NCBI RefSeq assembly: GCF_046036945.1
Contig: NZ_JBJQOQ010000021.1
Location: 26,760 to 90,759, forward strand
DNA length: 64,000 nt
Direction of reading: 5' to 3'
DNA from: Brevibacillus_C sp046036945
GTDB lineage: Bacteria > Bacillota > Bacilli > Brevibacillales > Brevibacillaceae
Both the position numbers and the translations under genes were made by a program. The notes beneath the pieces were generated by a model. The model ran no database searches and was not told the DNA's origin. It worked only from the letters and a program-made list of their open reading frames with translations. Below are positions 8,960 through 17,568 of this stretch, one piece after another. Each line of letters starts with the position of its first letter. The first letter of the stretch is position 1.

Positions 8960-9091
8960 CTGCCTGTAAAGGCCGGCTTCCATGAGGGATGAAAGCAGCT
9001 CAAGTACTTCCAGGTTTAAAGCATTGCGTACCTCTGGCCTGTTTAAGGTAATCCTGGCGATTCCGTGTTCGTTGCGGTAGAGAACGGACTC
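8960..9091 (-). pseudogene. N-terminal fragment of an enoyl-CoA hydratase/isomerase gene
   Basis: Reading the minus strand from 9091 gives VLYRNEHGIARITLNRPE, then VRNALNLEVLELLSSLMEA, which is the conserved first ~45 residues of crotonase-fold enoyl-CoA hydratases (GIARITLNRPExxNAL). A TAA (9092-9094) stands directly before the match, no start codon is in frame, and the catalytic region is missing because the frame runs into the terminator of the neighbouring gene. It is a dead fragment. Confidence 0.75.
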
Positions 9092-9093
9092 TT

Positions 9094-9191
9094 ATGATCG
9101 AGCGATCGCTCAATGATCTTTTCAAAAATGTATACGATATGATCTGAATAATGAATATCCTATTGCCGATTTGCCAAAAGACATCGCCTAA
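9094..9191 (+). pseudogene. Possible frameshifted gene remnant
   Basis: ATG 9094 opens MIERSLNDLFKNVYDMI and stops; a second frame then reads RYDLNNEYPIADLPKDIA to TAA 9189-9191. The two pieces abut as if a frameshift separated them. No family is recognised, and the piece is short, so this is tentative. Confidence 0.3.
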
Positions 9192-9192
9192 T

Positions 9193-9228
9193 GCAAAAAA
9201 ACGCGGGGCTGTTTTCCCTGCGTTCTTC
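9193..9228 (-). terminator. Terminator of cls
   Basis: On the minus strand AACGC-GGG pairs with CCC-GCGTT and a run of T follows (plus-strand A run at 9194-9201). Confidence 0.8.
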
Positions 9229-9232
9229 CTTT

Positions 9233-10687
9233 TTACATAATCGGTGATAAAAGACGGGAAACAGATTCCTTCAGTCTGAGGGCGGTCGAGCGATTCGCGT
9301 AACGAAGCTTGGTAATCTCTTCGCAGTCCTCGAGATCCCGCAGGAAAATCTGCTGCAGCGCTCCAGCAGTGCGGGTGTCGTACACAAACGCGTTTATCTC
9401 AAAATTCAGTTTCATGCTCCGGTTGTCGATATTGGCCGTACCGACAGAGGCGATTTTTCCGTCGACGACAATCGTCTTGGCGTGAAGAAAACCGTTGACG
9501 TAGTAATAGCACTTCACTCCTGACTCCAAGAGCCCGCCCAGGTAAGAGGAGGAGGCCCACTGCGCCAAGGCGTTGTCTGATTTGAAGGGCAGCATGATCT
9601 TGACGTCTACGCCGGACAGGGCAGCGATCTTCAGGGCGTTTAGCAGGCTTTCATCAGGGATGAAGTACGGGGTTTGCAGATAGATGCTCTCTTTGGCTGC
9701 GTAGATCATCTGCAAATACCCGTTTAAAATGTGCGGCCATCTGGAATTGGGACCGCTGGCAACGATCTGCATCGCGACATTTCCCTTGCTTTCGGCAGCC
9801 GGGAAGTACCGGGCGACATTTGCTTCGAACGGAACCGGCCGGGAAGAGGCCAGATTCCAGTCGAGAATAAACTGGGACTGCAAGCTGTGAACGGCGCTGC
9901 CCCGCAGTTGTAAATGGGTGTCCCGCCAATGGCCCAGATAGCGGTTCAGGCCGAGGTACTCATCGCCGATGTTAAAGCCGCCGATGAAGCCGATTTTTCC
10001 GTCGATAATCGCCAATTTGCGGTGGTTCCGGTAGTTAAGCCTGACATTGAGATAGGGGATTTTTGACGGGAAAAAAGCGGCCACATCTCCGCCTGCCTTC
10101 TTTAAATCGGCAAAAAACCTTCTCGTCAGCGGCAGCGAGCCAATGTCGTCGTACAAGACCCGGACTTTTACCCCTTCTTCCGCCTTTCTGACCAGGGCTT
10201 TCAGGATTTCCCTGCCCAGGCTGTCGTTGCGAAAAATGTAGTACAGCAGATGGATGTGATCTTTCGCTTCGCCGATAGACGCGATCAGGGAGTCGAACTT
10301 TTCCTGCCCGCTGGTAAAAACCTCTACTTCGTTGTCTTGCGTTATCACCGAGTATGTGCTGTTGGTGTACATTTCCATGATGTCCTGGTACTGCTGCGCG
10401 GCTGGGTCGTGAAAAACGAATGTCCTCTGCTGCAGCTTCCGCTGCTGCTCCGTAATCAGTCCCTGTACAAATTGAAAGCCTTCCTGATTCAATTTATACA
10501 GCTTGCGCCTGCGCAGATTTTGCCCCAAAAGGATGTACAGGATAAAGCCCACAAACGGCAGAAACAAGAGGACCATCAGCCAGGACCAGGTGGCAGAGAC
10601 ATTTTTCCGCTCGAGAAAAATAATCGCCAATGCGAGCAGAATATTGATTCCGTAAAAAACGGTGTACAGTTTCGAGAAGACCTCCAT
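9233..10687 (-). CDS. cls: Cardiolipin synthase
   Basis: The 484-aa protein joins two phosphatidylglycerols to form cardiolipin at the cytoplasmic membrane. Two N-terminal membrane segments (about residues 8-25 and 33-54) precede two phospholipase D domains, each with an HxKxxxxD motif: HRKLAIIDG (H222, K224, D229) followed by GGFNIGDE, and HAKTIVVDG followed by GTANIDNRS. Length matches bacterial Cls proteins. It is a single-gene unit, divergent from the SPFH operon, with its own terminator. Confidence 0.95.
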   Translation of the reverse strand: MEVFSKLYTVFYGINILLALAIIFLERKNVSATWSWLMVLLFLPFVGFILYILLGQNLRRRKLYKLNQEGFQFVQGLITEQQRKLQQRTFVFHDPAAQQYQDIMEMYTNSTYSVITQDNEVEVFTSGQEKFDSLIASIGEAKDHIHLLYYIFRNDSLGREILKALVRKAEEGVKVRVLYDDIGSLPLTRRFFADLKKAGGDVAAFFPSKIPYLNVRLNYRNHRKLAIIDGKIGFIGGFNIGDEYLGLNRYLGHWRDTHLQLRGSAVHSLQSQFILDWNLASSRPVPFEANVARYFPAAESKGNVAMQIVASGPNSRWPHILNGYLQMIYAAKESIYLQTPYFIPDESLLNALKIAALSGVDVKIMLPFKSDNALAQWASSSYLGGLLESGVKCYYYVNGFLHAKTIVVDGKIASVGTANIDNRSMKLNFEINAFVYDTRTAGALQQIFLRDLEDCEEITKLRYANRSTALRLKESVSRLLSPIM

Positions 10688-10805
10688 TGGCTTTGCACCT
10701 CAAGCAGCAGTGTAATCAATAAGAATGTATCTACAGTATAAGACAAAATGCGAGGGAAAGCGATTCGTCAGAGCGCCTTGATGACGAAGCATTTCACAAA
10801 AGTGG

Positions 10806-10855
10806 TTTACAGTTTTATACAAAAGTGATATCATAGTGATATCAAAGAGATATCA
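10806..10855 (+). promoter_or_regulatory. SPFH operon promoter with three helically phased palindromes
   Basis: A -35 TTTACA (10806-10811) and -10 TATCAT (10829-10834) are separated by 17 bp. Three 8-bp palindromes, TGATATCA (10826-10833), TGATATCA (10837-10844) and AGATATCA (10848-10855), repeat at exactly 11 bp, one DNA turn, and cover the -10 and start region. Such phased short repeats are the usual operators of ribbon-helix-helix repressors, and the second gene of this operon encodes one. Autoregulation is therefore likely. Confidence 0.75.
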
Positions 10856-10880
10856 TTTAACCACCGAAAGGGTGACCGGG

Positions 10881-11723
10881 ATGAAGGAGAAAAAGGTATT
10901 TGCGGTTAACGGTTTTGTCGCGGCAGGGATAGCAGTGATTTTGCTCTTCCTCGGCCTGTACGCTTTTAGCCGCGATCATCCGCTGCTCGGCATACTCGCC
11001 ATCGTACTAGTAGGGGTCATCGCCAGCGGGATCGTTGTGGTGCAGCCGAATAAAGCGATCCTGTTGATCTTCCTGGGCCGATACTTGGGGAGCATTCGCG
11101 AGAGCGGATTCTGGTGGAGCATTCCGTTTACAGTACGCCGCAGCGTATCGCTTCGGGTCCGCAACTTCACCAGCGCGAAGCTGAAAGTGAACGACATCGA
11201 GGGAAACCCGATCGAGATTGCCGCGGTTGTCGTATTTCGCGTGACGGATACGGCCAAGGCGACGTTTGACGTAGACAATTACGAGAACTTTGTAGAGATT
11301 CAAAGCGAAGCGGCCATCCGCCATGTAGCCAGCCGCTACCCGTACGACAACTTCGATCAGCCCGGCTACTCTCTTCGGGGCAATACCGAAGAGATAGCCG
11401 CTGTACTGGCCCAGGAGCTTCAAGAAAGACTGGCCGTCGCCGGTGTGGAAGTGATCGAAGCGCGTTTGACCCACCTCGCTTATTCGACCGAGATAGCCAG
11501 CGCCATGCTGCAGCGCCAGCAAGCGAGAGCGATCATTTCCGCGCGAAAGCTGATCGTCGAGGGTGCGGTGGGGATGGTTCAGCTCGCCATCGAGCGGCTG
11601 CAGCGGGAACAGGTGATCGAGCTGGATGAAGAACGGAAGGCGGCGATGATCAACAATCTGATGGTGGCGATCGTCTCTGACCGTGCCGCACAGCCGATCG
11701 TCAATACCGGGTCGCTCTACTAG
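10881..11723 (+). CDS. SPFH / band-7 domain membrane protein
   Basis: ATG 10881 follows GAAAGGGTGA; the earlier in-frame ATG at 10836 lies inside the promoter. The 280-aa protein has two N-terminal hydrophobic segments (about residues 9-27 and 34-52), then VVQPNKAILLIFLGRY, the entry to a band-7 domain, and a helical segment with RQQARAIISARKLIVEGAV typical of stomatin-like proteins. SPFH proteins build membrane scaffolds. It is co-transcribed with a ribbon-helix-helix regulator 14 bp downstream, a pairing that suggests the pair is repressed until a signal appears. Confidence 0.88.
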   Translation: MKEKKVFAVNGFVAAGIAVILLFLGLYAFSRDHPLLGILAIVLVGVIASGIVVVQPNKAILLIFLGRYLGSIRESGFWWSIPFTVRRSVSLRVRNFTSAKLKVNDIEGNPIEIAAVVVFRVTDTAKATFDVDNYENFVEIQSEAAIRHVASRYPYDNFDQPGYSLRGNTEEIAAVLAQELQERLAVAGVEVIEARLTHLAYSTEIASAMLQRQQARAIISARKLIVEGAVGMVQLAIERLQREQVIELDEERKAAMINNLMVAIVSDRAAQPIVNTGSLY

Positions 11724-11737
11724 CCGGTCGATCGCCT

Positions 11738-11932
11738 ATGTCTGCCAAGAAGAAGTTTCTTCTCAGGATCGATCCCAAGCTGTACGACTTGCTGGAGAGC
11801 TGGGCAGCAGACGAATTTCGCAGCGTGAATACGCATATCGAATTTTTGCTGCGTGACGCTGCCAGGCGTGCGGGTCGAATCAAGCATCTCCCGAACACGG
11901 ACACAAGCGAAACAACCGAAGACGCAGAATAA
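11738..11932 (+). CDS. Arc-type ribbon-helix-helix DNA-binding protein (64 aa)
   Basis: The 64-aa product has the Arc/MetJ layout: a short strand KKKFLLRIDPKLYDLLESWA followed by two helices, with VNTHIEFLLRDAARRAGR. In this family the beta strand (FLLRID) reads DNA bases as a dimer. The start ATG 11738 lies 14 bp behind the SPFH stop with no clear ribosome site, so translation may depend on the upstream gene. The three palindromes at 10826-10855 are its probable binding sites. Confidence 0.85.
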   Translation: MSAKKKFLLRIDPKLYDLLESWAADEFRSVNTHIEFLLRDAARRAGRIKHLPNTDTSETTEDAE

Positions 11933-11935
11933 GGG

Positions 11936-11980
11936 CAAGCCGGTCTCCAAAAAAGGAAAGGAGACCGGCTTGACATATTT
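11936..11980 (+). terminator. Terminator of the SPFH operon
   Basis: CAAGCCGGTCTCC pairs perfectly with GGAGACCGGCTTG (11960-11972), followed by ACATATTTT, a weak T tract. Confidence 0.8.
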
Positions 11981-12060
11981 TGTCGAACCCCTTCCTTTTC
12001 TCCCGCATTCATAGGAAAATGAGTGTGGAGAATCATCAAGCGATGGGAGTGGGGGGCACC

Positions 12061-12357
12061 GTGAGCGACAATGGAATTTTGCTTGGCAAGCGGCATTTTC
12101 TTTTCTGCCGGGAGCAGACCTTGCACGTCGAGGGCTGGTCTTTTCAGGCGGCTCCGGGTTTTAAGATCATAGCCGGGGGCAGTGCCAATCCGTTTAAAAC
12201 ACTGATCAGTTTGTATCGCGATACGGATAAGGTGGCGCAGCTCTGTCTGACCCACAGACGCACGGAATCGCAGTTGTCCATCGAGGCGGTCGCAAGCGAC
12301 ATCTCGCTGGAAGTCTCTGCGGCCAATCGGACAGTATCCGTAGAGGATAAAGGCTGA
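12061..12357 (+). CDS. Hypothetical protein (~98 aa)
   Basis: The frame is open from 11980. GTG 12061 is chosen because a G-rich ribosome site (GGAGTGGGGGG) lies a few bases upstream; ATG 12019 also fits but its AGGA is only 2 bp away. The protein is soluble, with alternating hydrophobic/polar strands (HFLFCREQTLHVEGWSF, LSIEAVASDISLEVSAANR) suggesting a small beta-rich fold. No family recognised. Confidence 0.55.
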   Translation: MSDNGILLGKRHFLFCREQTLHVEGWSFQAAPGFKIIAGGSANPFKTLISLYRDTDKVAQLCLTHRRTESQLSIEAVASDISLEVSAANRTVSVEDKG

Positions 12358-12361
12358 GGCG

Positions 12362-12390
12362 AGGGCACTTGGATACAGGTGCCCTTTTAA
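12362..12390 (+). terminator. Hairpin between hypothetical gene and ytnP
   Basis: AGGGCAC (12362-12368) pairs with GTGCCCT (12379-12385), followed by TTTAA. Confidence 0.55.
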
Positions 12391-12417
12391 TGCCCGCAAC
12401 ATAGGGAGGGATGAATC

Positions 12418-13257
12418 GTGAACCAGCTAATTGCAGGAGACTTCACTTTGACGTGGCTGCGCGGCGGCATGACCCAGCTGGACGGCGGCGCCATGTTTGG
12501 CGTGGTGCCAAAACCGCTGTGGAGCAAGCGCTATCCCCATAATGAGTTGAACCAGATACCGCTGCGCACAGACCCGATCCTGGTCCAGGCGCACGGGAAA
12601 AATCTGCTGATCGAATCCGGACTGGGCAATGACCGCTTGACGGACAAGCAGAAGCGCAACTACGGCGTGACGGAAGAATCGCAAATTCACCAGGATCTGG
12701 CCGCATTGGGATTGACGACAGCGGATGTGGACATCGTCATGATGACCCACATGCATTACGATCACGCCAACGGCCTGGTCTCCCTTCGTGAGGGAGAGCT
12801 CGTCTCCACTTTTGCGAATGCGGCGATTTACGTGCAGGAGATCGAGTGGGACGAGATGAGGAACCCCAATATCCGCTCCCGCAACACGTACTGGGAGGAG
12901 AACTGGCGGCCCATCGAAGATCAGGTGCAGCCTTACGGGGAGAGGCAGGAGGTGCTGCCGGGAATCGAAATGTTCCACACGGGCGGGCACAGCAGGGGCC
13001 ATGCCGTCATACGCATGGAGAGCGGAGGAGAAGTGCTGCTTCACCTCGCCGATCTGCTCCCGACTCACGCTCATAAAAACTCCTTGTGGGTCATGGCCTA
13101 TGACGACTACCCGATGACTTCCATCTTCGCCAAGGAAAAGTGGATCCCGGAAGGCGTCCGGGCGAATGCGTGGTTTACATTTTATCATGACGCGAGCTAC
13201 CGGGCGATCAAGTGGAATGAGCAGGGTGAAATCACTGATAAAATTGAAATTAAATAA
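12418..13257 (+). CDS. ytnP: MBL-fold lactonase, YtnP type
   Basis: GTG 12418 follows GGGAGGGATGAATC. The 279-aa protein has the metallo-beta-lactamase zinc motif HxHxDH in THMHYDHANGL, a second His in TGGHSRGH, and a later Asp in HLADLLP. The N-terminal phrases GGAMFGVVPKPLWSK and LTDKQKRNYGVT are hallmarks of Bacillus YtnP, a lactonase that inactivates quorum signals of other bacteria. Length matches. It is monocistronic, preceded by a hairpin. The activity is inferred from the family. Confidence 0.85.
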   Translation: MNQLIAGDFTLTWLRGGMTQLDGGAMFGVVPKPLWSKRYPHNELNQIPLRTDPILVQAHGKNLLIESGLGNDRLTDKQKRNYGVTEESQIHQDLAALGLTTADVDIVMMTHMHYDHANGLVSLREGELVSTFANAAIYVQEIEWDEMRNPNIRSRNTYWEENWRPIEDQVQPYGERQEVLPGIEMFHTGGHSRGHAVIRMESGGEVLLHLADLLPTHAHKNSLWVMAYDDYPMTSIFAKEKWIPEGVRANAWFTFYHDASYRAIKWNEQGEITDKIEIK

Positions 13258-13374
13258 TTTTACTCGATAAAAAATATTTGTGAAAAAACATTGACTTATC
13301 GCTCCCCCCTTTCTAAAATGAAGCACATTACCTGTCAATCAGCAAGTGACGAGGAGAAACCGGGGAGAAAAGAA

Positions 13375-14616
13375 ATGAATGGTCTGTACAAGCTGCGCAG
13401 TTTCCTGGCTGATTTTCATCCGATTGTGCATTCGCTGATCGTCGGAACCGTCTTTGCCCGTGCGGCAAGCTCGATGAGCATGCCGTTTTTGGCCATTTAC
13501 CTGGGCAAACATACGGACATGTCGCCGGTTCTGATCGGCCTGACGATCGGCGCCGGGTCGCTCGCCGGGTCCGTGGGCGGATTTGTCGGCGGTACGCTGT
13601 CCGACCTGTTCGGGCGCAAGCGGGTCATGCTGATCGCCCTCTATGTCTGGGCGTTCGTGTTTTTAGGCTTCGCACTGGGGAAAAGCACCCTGCTGTTCCT
13701 GCTCTTGAACATACTAAGCGGGCTTTGCCGCTCGATCTACGAACCGGTGTCACAGGCGCTGATGGCTGACGTGACGGAGCCGGAGAAGCGATTCCGCGTC
13801 TTTTCGCTGCGCTACACGGCGATCAATCTCGGAGTGGCGGTCGGCCCCCTGCTCGGCGCGGCATTGGCGCTGCATGGGGGCGCCCTGCCGTTCCTGGTGA
13901 CGGCGTTCGTCTATTTCGTCTACGCCGTCTTGCTGCAGGTTTTGCTTCGCTGCTTTGGCATCAAGCAGATCGAAGGGCAGAAAAAGGAGCGGATTACCTT
14001 CCGCGGCGCCTGGCAGGCGATTGCCGGCGATGGGGCATTCCGCTATTTTATCGCTGGCGGCATCCTCGCCCAGATCAGCTACTCGCAGATGAGCGTGACG
14101 CTTTCCCAGTTCGTCTCGGGAAAATTTGCCGACGGGATCAAGCTGTTCGCCGTACTGATGACAGTCAATGCGATCACGGTCATTCTGCTGCAGCTTCCGG
14201 TGGCGAGATGGTCGGAGAAGCGTTCGCCTCTGCGAAGCATTGCCGTCGGCAGCGTATTTTTTGCGTTGGGCAATATCGGGTACGCCTATTCGTCCAACTG
14301 GTGGATGTTTATCGGCTCGATGGTGCTCTTCTCGATCGGAGAAATCCTCTGCTTTCCCGCCTCCAGCGTATTTGTCGACCGGTTGGCGCCGGAGGGAATG
14401 CGCGGAACCTACTTCGGGGCGCAAAGCTTTATCAACGTCGGCAGCTTCATCGGGCCGGCGCTGGGCGGATTCTTTCTGGAAGAATACGGCGGTAGTACGC
14501 TGTTCGTGGTCGTCGCCCTGATATCACTTGTCAGCATCGGTTTTTATACAAGCGGACAACGGCGTTTCGAAGCAAGTCGGATGCAGTTGGCGGCAAAAGA
14601 AGAACTCCCATCTTGA
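13375..14616 (+). CDS. MFS transporter, drug-efflux type
   Basis: ATG 13375 follows GGGGAGAAAAG; the open frame from 13291 has no ribosome site. The 413-aa protein has about 12 membrane segments and the MFS loop 2-3 motif GGTLSDLFGRKRVM. The spacing and the second-half glycines (GGFFLEEYGGS) suggest the DHA1 exporter group. Substrate unknown. A bidirectional terminator follows, shared with the convergent esterase. Confidence 0.85.
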   Translation: MNGLYKLRSFLADFHPIVHSLIVGTVFARAASSMSMPFLAIYLGKHTDMSPVLIGLTIGAGSLAGSVGGFVGGTLSDLFGRKRVMLIALYVWAFVFLGFALGKSTLLFLLLNILSGLCRSIYEPVSQALMADVTEPEKRFRVFSLRYTAINLGVAVGPLLGAALALHGGALPFLVTAFVYFVYAVLLQVLLRCFGIKQIEGQKKERITFRGAWQAIAGDGAFRYFIAGGILAQISYSQMSVTLSQFVSGKFADGIKLFAVLMTVNAITVILLQLPVARWSEKRSPLRSIAVGSVFFALGNIGYAYSSNWWMFIGSMVLFSIGEILCFPASSVFVDRLAPEGMRGTYFGAQSFINVGSFIGPALGGFFLEEYGGSTLFVVVALISLVSIGFYTSGQRRFEASRMQLAAKEELPS

Positions 14617-14636
14617 GAAAGGACGGGAGTTTTTTC
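14603..14636. terminator. Bidirectional terminator
   Basis: AACTCCC (14603-14609) pairs with GGGAGTT (14625-14631), with a TTTTT tail; it overlaps the end of the MFS gene. Confidence 0.75.
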
Positions 14637-15435
14637 ATTTGATCGCTTGCAGGATTCGCTCGGCCATCCGCTGGTAGCCGTCCGTATTCGGATGGAAGTG
14701 ATCGGAGTACAAATACGTTTTTTCTTTATGGGCAAACAGGTCGTAGGTGGGCACGGCGAGCACATCGGAAAATTGCGCGGCGATCTTGCCGGCTTGATGG
14801 TCCCAATCGAGCACCGCTGATGCACTCTCGGCAGCCGCACCAGTGTCGCCAAACGGGTTGTACAGCGAAGTGTAGATGATCGGAGCACGGGTGTTCAATC
14901 CCCGCATTTCCTGAAGGATCCGGGTGAAACGGGAGGCCAATTCCTGTAAGGCAACGTCAAGCTTCTCCGGGTTTACTTCGTAGATGCCTCCGCTTTGGCT
15001 GAACAGGTCGTTGCCGCCGATCGTGAACAGGATCAGATCGGCATCGGAGAGCAGCCGGCGAACATGGGGCTGTTTAATCTGATCCAGCAGTTCGGCTGAC
15101 TGCAGTCCGTTGATCGCCAGGTTGGTCAGCGTGATCTTCCCCTGTTGCTGCTCTTCCAGCGCTTTGCGGACGATCCCGACGTAGCCTTGTCCATTGGCGT
15201 CGCCCGTGCCGCGTGTCAGCGAATCGCCAAGCGTGACCAGTTGAAAGCGCTGGTCCGTCTCGGGGGCGGCTGCCGGAGCAGATGGCCCTGTGTCTGAGGG
15301 TGCAGGTGTGCCGGTCGCGGGAGCCAGCCACTGCGGGTGCAGGGCAAAGGCAAAACCGGCCATGAGCGCGAGCAGAGAGAGAAAAGCGGCAGACGCTGTG
15401 ACGCGCCAGAGCAGCTGTCCGGTTCGGGGACGCAT
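14635..15435 (-). CDS. Secreted or anchored SGNH/GDSL esterase, YpmR-like
   Basis: The 266-aa protein starts with a basic end and a membrane segment (about residues 10-32), then a Pro/Ala/Thr-rich spacer, then an SGNH hydrolase domain: GDSL in TLGDSLTRGTG (nucleophile Ser), the block II Gly/Asn in LAINGLQS, GGND in FTIGGNDLF, and the Asp-His pair in SDHFHPNTDGY. Such enzymes cleave esters outside the cell. It resembles Bacillus YpmR in layout. It is divergent from the ABC exporter genes. Confidence 0.85.
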   Translation of the reverse strand: MRPRTGQLLWRVTASAAFLSLLALMAGFAFALHPQWLAPATGTPAPSDTGPSAPAAAPETDQRFQLVTLGDSLTRGTGDANGQGYVGIVRKALEEQQQGKITLTNLAINGLQSAELLDQIKQPHVRRLLSDADLILFTIGGNDLFSQSGGIYEVNPEKLDVALQELASRFTRILQEMRGLNTRAPIIYTSLYNPFGDTGAAAESASAVLDWDHQAGKIAAQFSDVLAVPTYDLFAHKEKTYLYSDHFHPNTDGYQRMAERILQAIK

Positions 15436-15572
15436 GGTTCTCCTCCTCTTTTCGGTAATGTCCGAAAGCGTGGTATACTAAAATCTAATCATCGGTAGTG
15501 TACCACAATCAGTCTGTTTTCGACAGTTTACGCGGTAATTCCAAGGCAGAGGGGAAGGTGCCACAACCGCAA

Positions 15573-16493
15573 ATGGCAGAGGTTGTCTTGTCCGTCGCTC
15601 ATCTGAAAAAATCATTTGGAAAACGGCAGATCATCAAAGACATCACGTTTGACGTGATGGCGGGAGAAGTGTTCGGCTTCCTCGGGCCGAATGGGGCGGG
15701 GAAGACCACGACGATTCGCATGCTGGTCGGGCTGGCGGCCGCAGACAGCGGCGAGATTTTTATCGGAGGCCATTCGCTGAAGCGGGAATTTGCGCTGGCG
15801 ATCCGGCAGGTCGGCTGTATTGTGGAAAATCCGGAGCTGTACAAGTTTTTGACCGGAAGAGAAAACCTGGAACAGTTCGCGCGCATGAGCGGGCAGATAC
15901 CGGCTGGGCGCATTGACGAGGTGGCGGAGTTCGTCGAGCTCGCTCATGCGATCGACGACAAGGTCAAGACGTATTCGCTGGGCATGCGCCAACGGCTGGG
16001 GATTGCCCAAGCCCTGCTGCACCGGCCCAAGCTGTTGATTCTCGACGAACCGACGAATGGCCTGGACCCTGCGGGAATCCGGGAAATGCGCCAGTTTATC
16101 CGCCGCCTGGCCGAACAGGAGAGCCTTGCGGTGTTCATCTCCAGCCACCTGTTGAATGAAATCGAGATGATGTGCGACCGGGTGGCGATCATTCAGAGCG
16201 GACGGGTCATTTCCGTTGGCGAGGTAAAAGAGCTGATGGCCCAATTTGCCGACCAGGTGGAGTGGGAATTCGCTGGAGCAGACCTGGAAAGGGGACTCGC
16301 CTGTCTGGCCCGGCTTCCCTTTGTCACTGAGGTCTGGCAGACAGCTGAGGGAAAGGGCAAATGCAGGATGGACGTGGAGCAAATCAGCACGGCCAATGCT
16401 GCGCTGGTAGAGGCCGGGATCCAGGTGCGGGGGATTGCTTCGAAGACCGTTACGCTGGAGGATCTGTTCCTCAGCCTGACAGGGGAGGTGTAG
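15573..16493 (+). CDS. ABC exporter ATP-binding protein
   Basis: ATG 15573 or GTG 15558 (behind AGAGGGGAAG) is the likely start; the open frame reaches back to 15498. The ~306-aa protein has Walker A GPNGAGKTTT, signature YSLGMRQRLGIAQAL, Walker B LLILDEPTNGLDP and an H-loop in ISSHLL. The C-terminal ~90 residues are the extension common in CcmA/BcrA-type ATPases. It pairs with the membrane protein that begins 18 bp downstream, forming an ABC-2 type exporter. Substrate unknown; the family includes lantibiotic and bacitracin exporters. Confidence 0.92.
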   Translation: MAEVVLSVAHLKKSFGKRQIIKDITFDVMAGEVFGFLGPNGAGKTTTIRMLVGLAAADSGEIFIGGHSLKREFALAIRQVGCIVENPELYKFLTGRENLEQFARMSGQIPAGRIDEVAEFVELAHAIDDKVKTYSLGMRQRLGIAQALLHRPKLLILDEPTNGLDPAGIREMRQFIRRLAEQESLAVFISSHLLNEIEMMCDRVAIIQSGRVISVGEVKELMAQFADQVEWEFAGADLERGLACLARLPFVTEVWQTAEGKGKCRMDVEQISTANAALVEAGIQVRGIASKTVTLEDLFLSLTGEV

Positions 16494-16510
16494 CGTAAGT
16501 GGGAGGCAGC

Positions 16511-17494
16511 ATGCTGCAGTTGGTCCAAAATGAGACGATGAAAATCTTGCGCCGCCGCCGTTTTCTCGTCGTCACCTTGATCTTGCTGATCTTGATTCCG
16601 ATCTTTACATACGCGCAGTACAAGGCGGTGCTGACGGCCCAGGAGCGGCTCGGCACCTCGGATTGGCGGACGCTTTTGCAGCAGCGGATCGTCGACAACC
16701 AGAACCGGCTCAGTTCCAGCCGGATGCCGGAGGAGTGGCGGCAGTGGTTGAGCGTCCAGGTCAAACAGCAGCAGTATTACCTTGACCACGACATCAATCC
16801 CGACGCCCCCGGCGGTCCGGCGTTTGCCCGCTCGTTCATGGATCAGGCGGTCGCCCTGTTTTTGCCGATGACGATTGTCGTCCTGGCGGTAGACCTGGTG
16901 TCGGCCGAACACAGCGAAGGGACGATCAAGCTGCTGTTGACGCGTCCCGTTCGCCGCTGGAAGGTGCTGACCAGCAAATACATCGCCTTGCTTTTGTTCG
17001 TGTCGCTTACGGTCGTGCTCAGTCTGGTGCTGGCGTATCTCATCTCTGGAGTCGTGTTCGGTTATGCCGGCTGGAGCATGCCGGTGCTGACCGGGTTTCG
17101 CGCTGTGGGAGAAAATCTGGACACTTCCGGAGTCTTTATGCTGCCGCTGTGGAAGTACATGTTTATGCAGTACGGCCTGGGGTGGTATGTCTCTGTAGTG
17201 GTCGGCACGATTACATTGATGGTCTCCGTCCTGGTGCGCAGTGCGGCAGCCGGCATGGGGATCATGATGGCGGCGCTGATCAGCGGAAGCATCCTCACTC
17301 AGATGGCGTCGACGTGGGAGTCGGCGAAGTACTTGTTTGTGGTCAATTTGAGCTTGACCGACTATCTGTCCGGCAGTCTTCCGCCGATAAAAGGGATGAC
17401 GCTGCCTTTTTCGCTCGTCGTGCTGGGGGTGTGGGGCTTGGCCGCGCTGATCGTCGCCTACGCAGTATTTACCAAGCGCGACGTGGTCTCTTAG
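16511..17494 (+). CDS. ABC-2 type permease
   Basis: ATG 16511 has GGGAGG (16501-16506) upstream; GTG 16499 is an alternative. The ~327-aa protein has a membrane segment near the start (FLVVTLILLILIPIFTY), a large extracytoplasmic region (~residues 35-115), then about five more segments, matching ABC-2 permeases. The phrase SAEHSEGTIKLLLTRPVRRWKVLTSK is the typical cytoplasmic coupling helix. It is the membrane partner of the preceding ATPase; a strong terminator follows. Confidence 0.88.
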   Translation: MLQLVQNETMKILRRRRFLVVTLILLILIPIFTYAQYKAVLTAQERLGTSDWRTLLQQRIVDNQNRLSSSRMPEEWRQWLSVQVKQQQYYLDHDINPDAPGGPAFARSFMDQAVALFLPMTIVVLAVDLVSAEHSEGTIKLLLTRPVRRWKVLTSKYIALLLFVSLTVVLSLVLAYLISGVVFGYAGWSMPVLTGFRAVGENLDTSGVFMLPLWKYMFMQYGLGWYVSVVVGTITLMVSVLVRSAAAGMGIMMAALISGSILTQMASTWESAKYLFVVNLSLTDYLSGSLPPIKGMTLPFSLVVLGVWGLAALIVAYAVFTKRDVVS

Positions 17495-17518
17495 CGAGAA
17501 AGATACCCTGAATATGAC

Positions 17519-17564
17519 CAAAAAAAGTCTGTTCCCGGATTCTAGGGGGAACAGACTTTTTTGT
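17519..17564. terminator. Bidirectional terminator
   Basis: AAAAAAGTCTGTTCCC pairs with GGGAACAGACTTTTTT. It lies between the convergent exporter operon and the anti-sigma gene. Confidence 0.92.
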
Positions 17565-17568
17565 TTGC

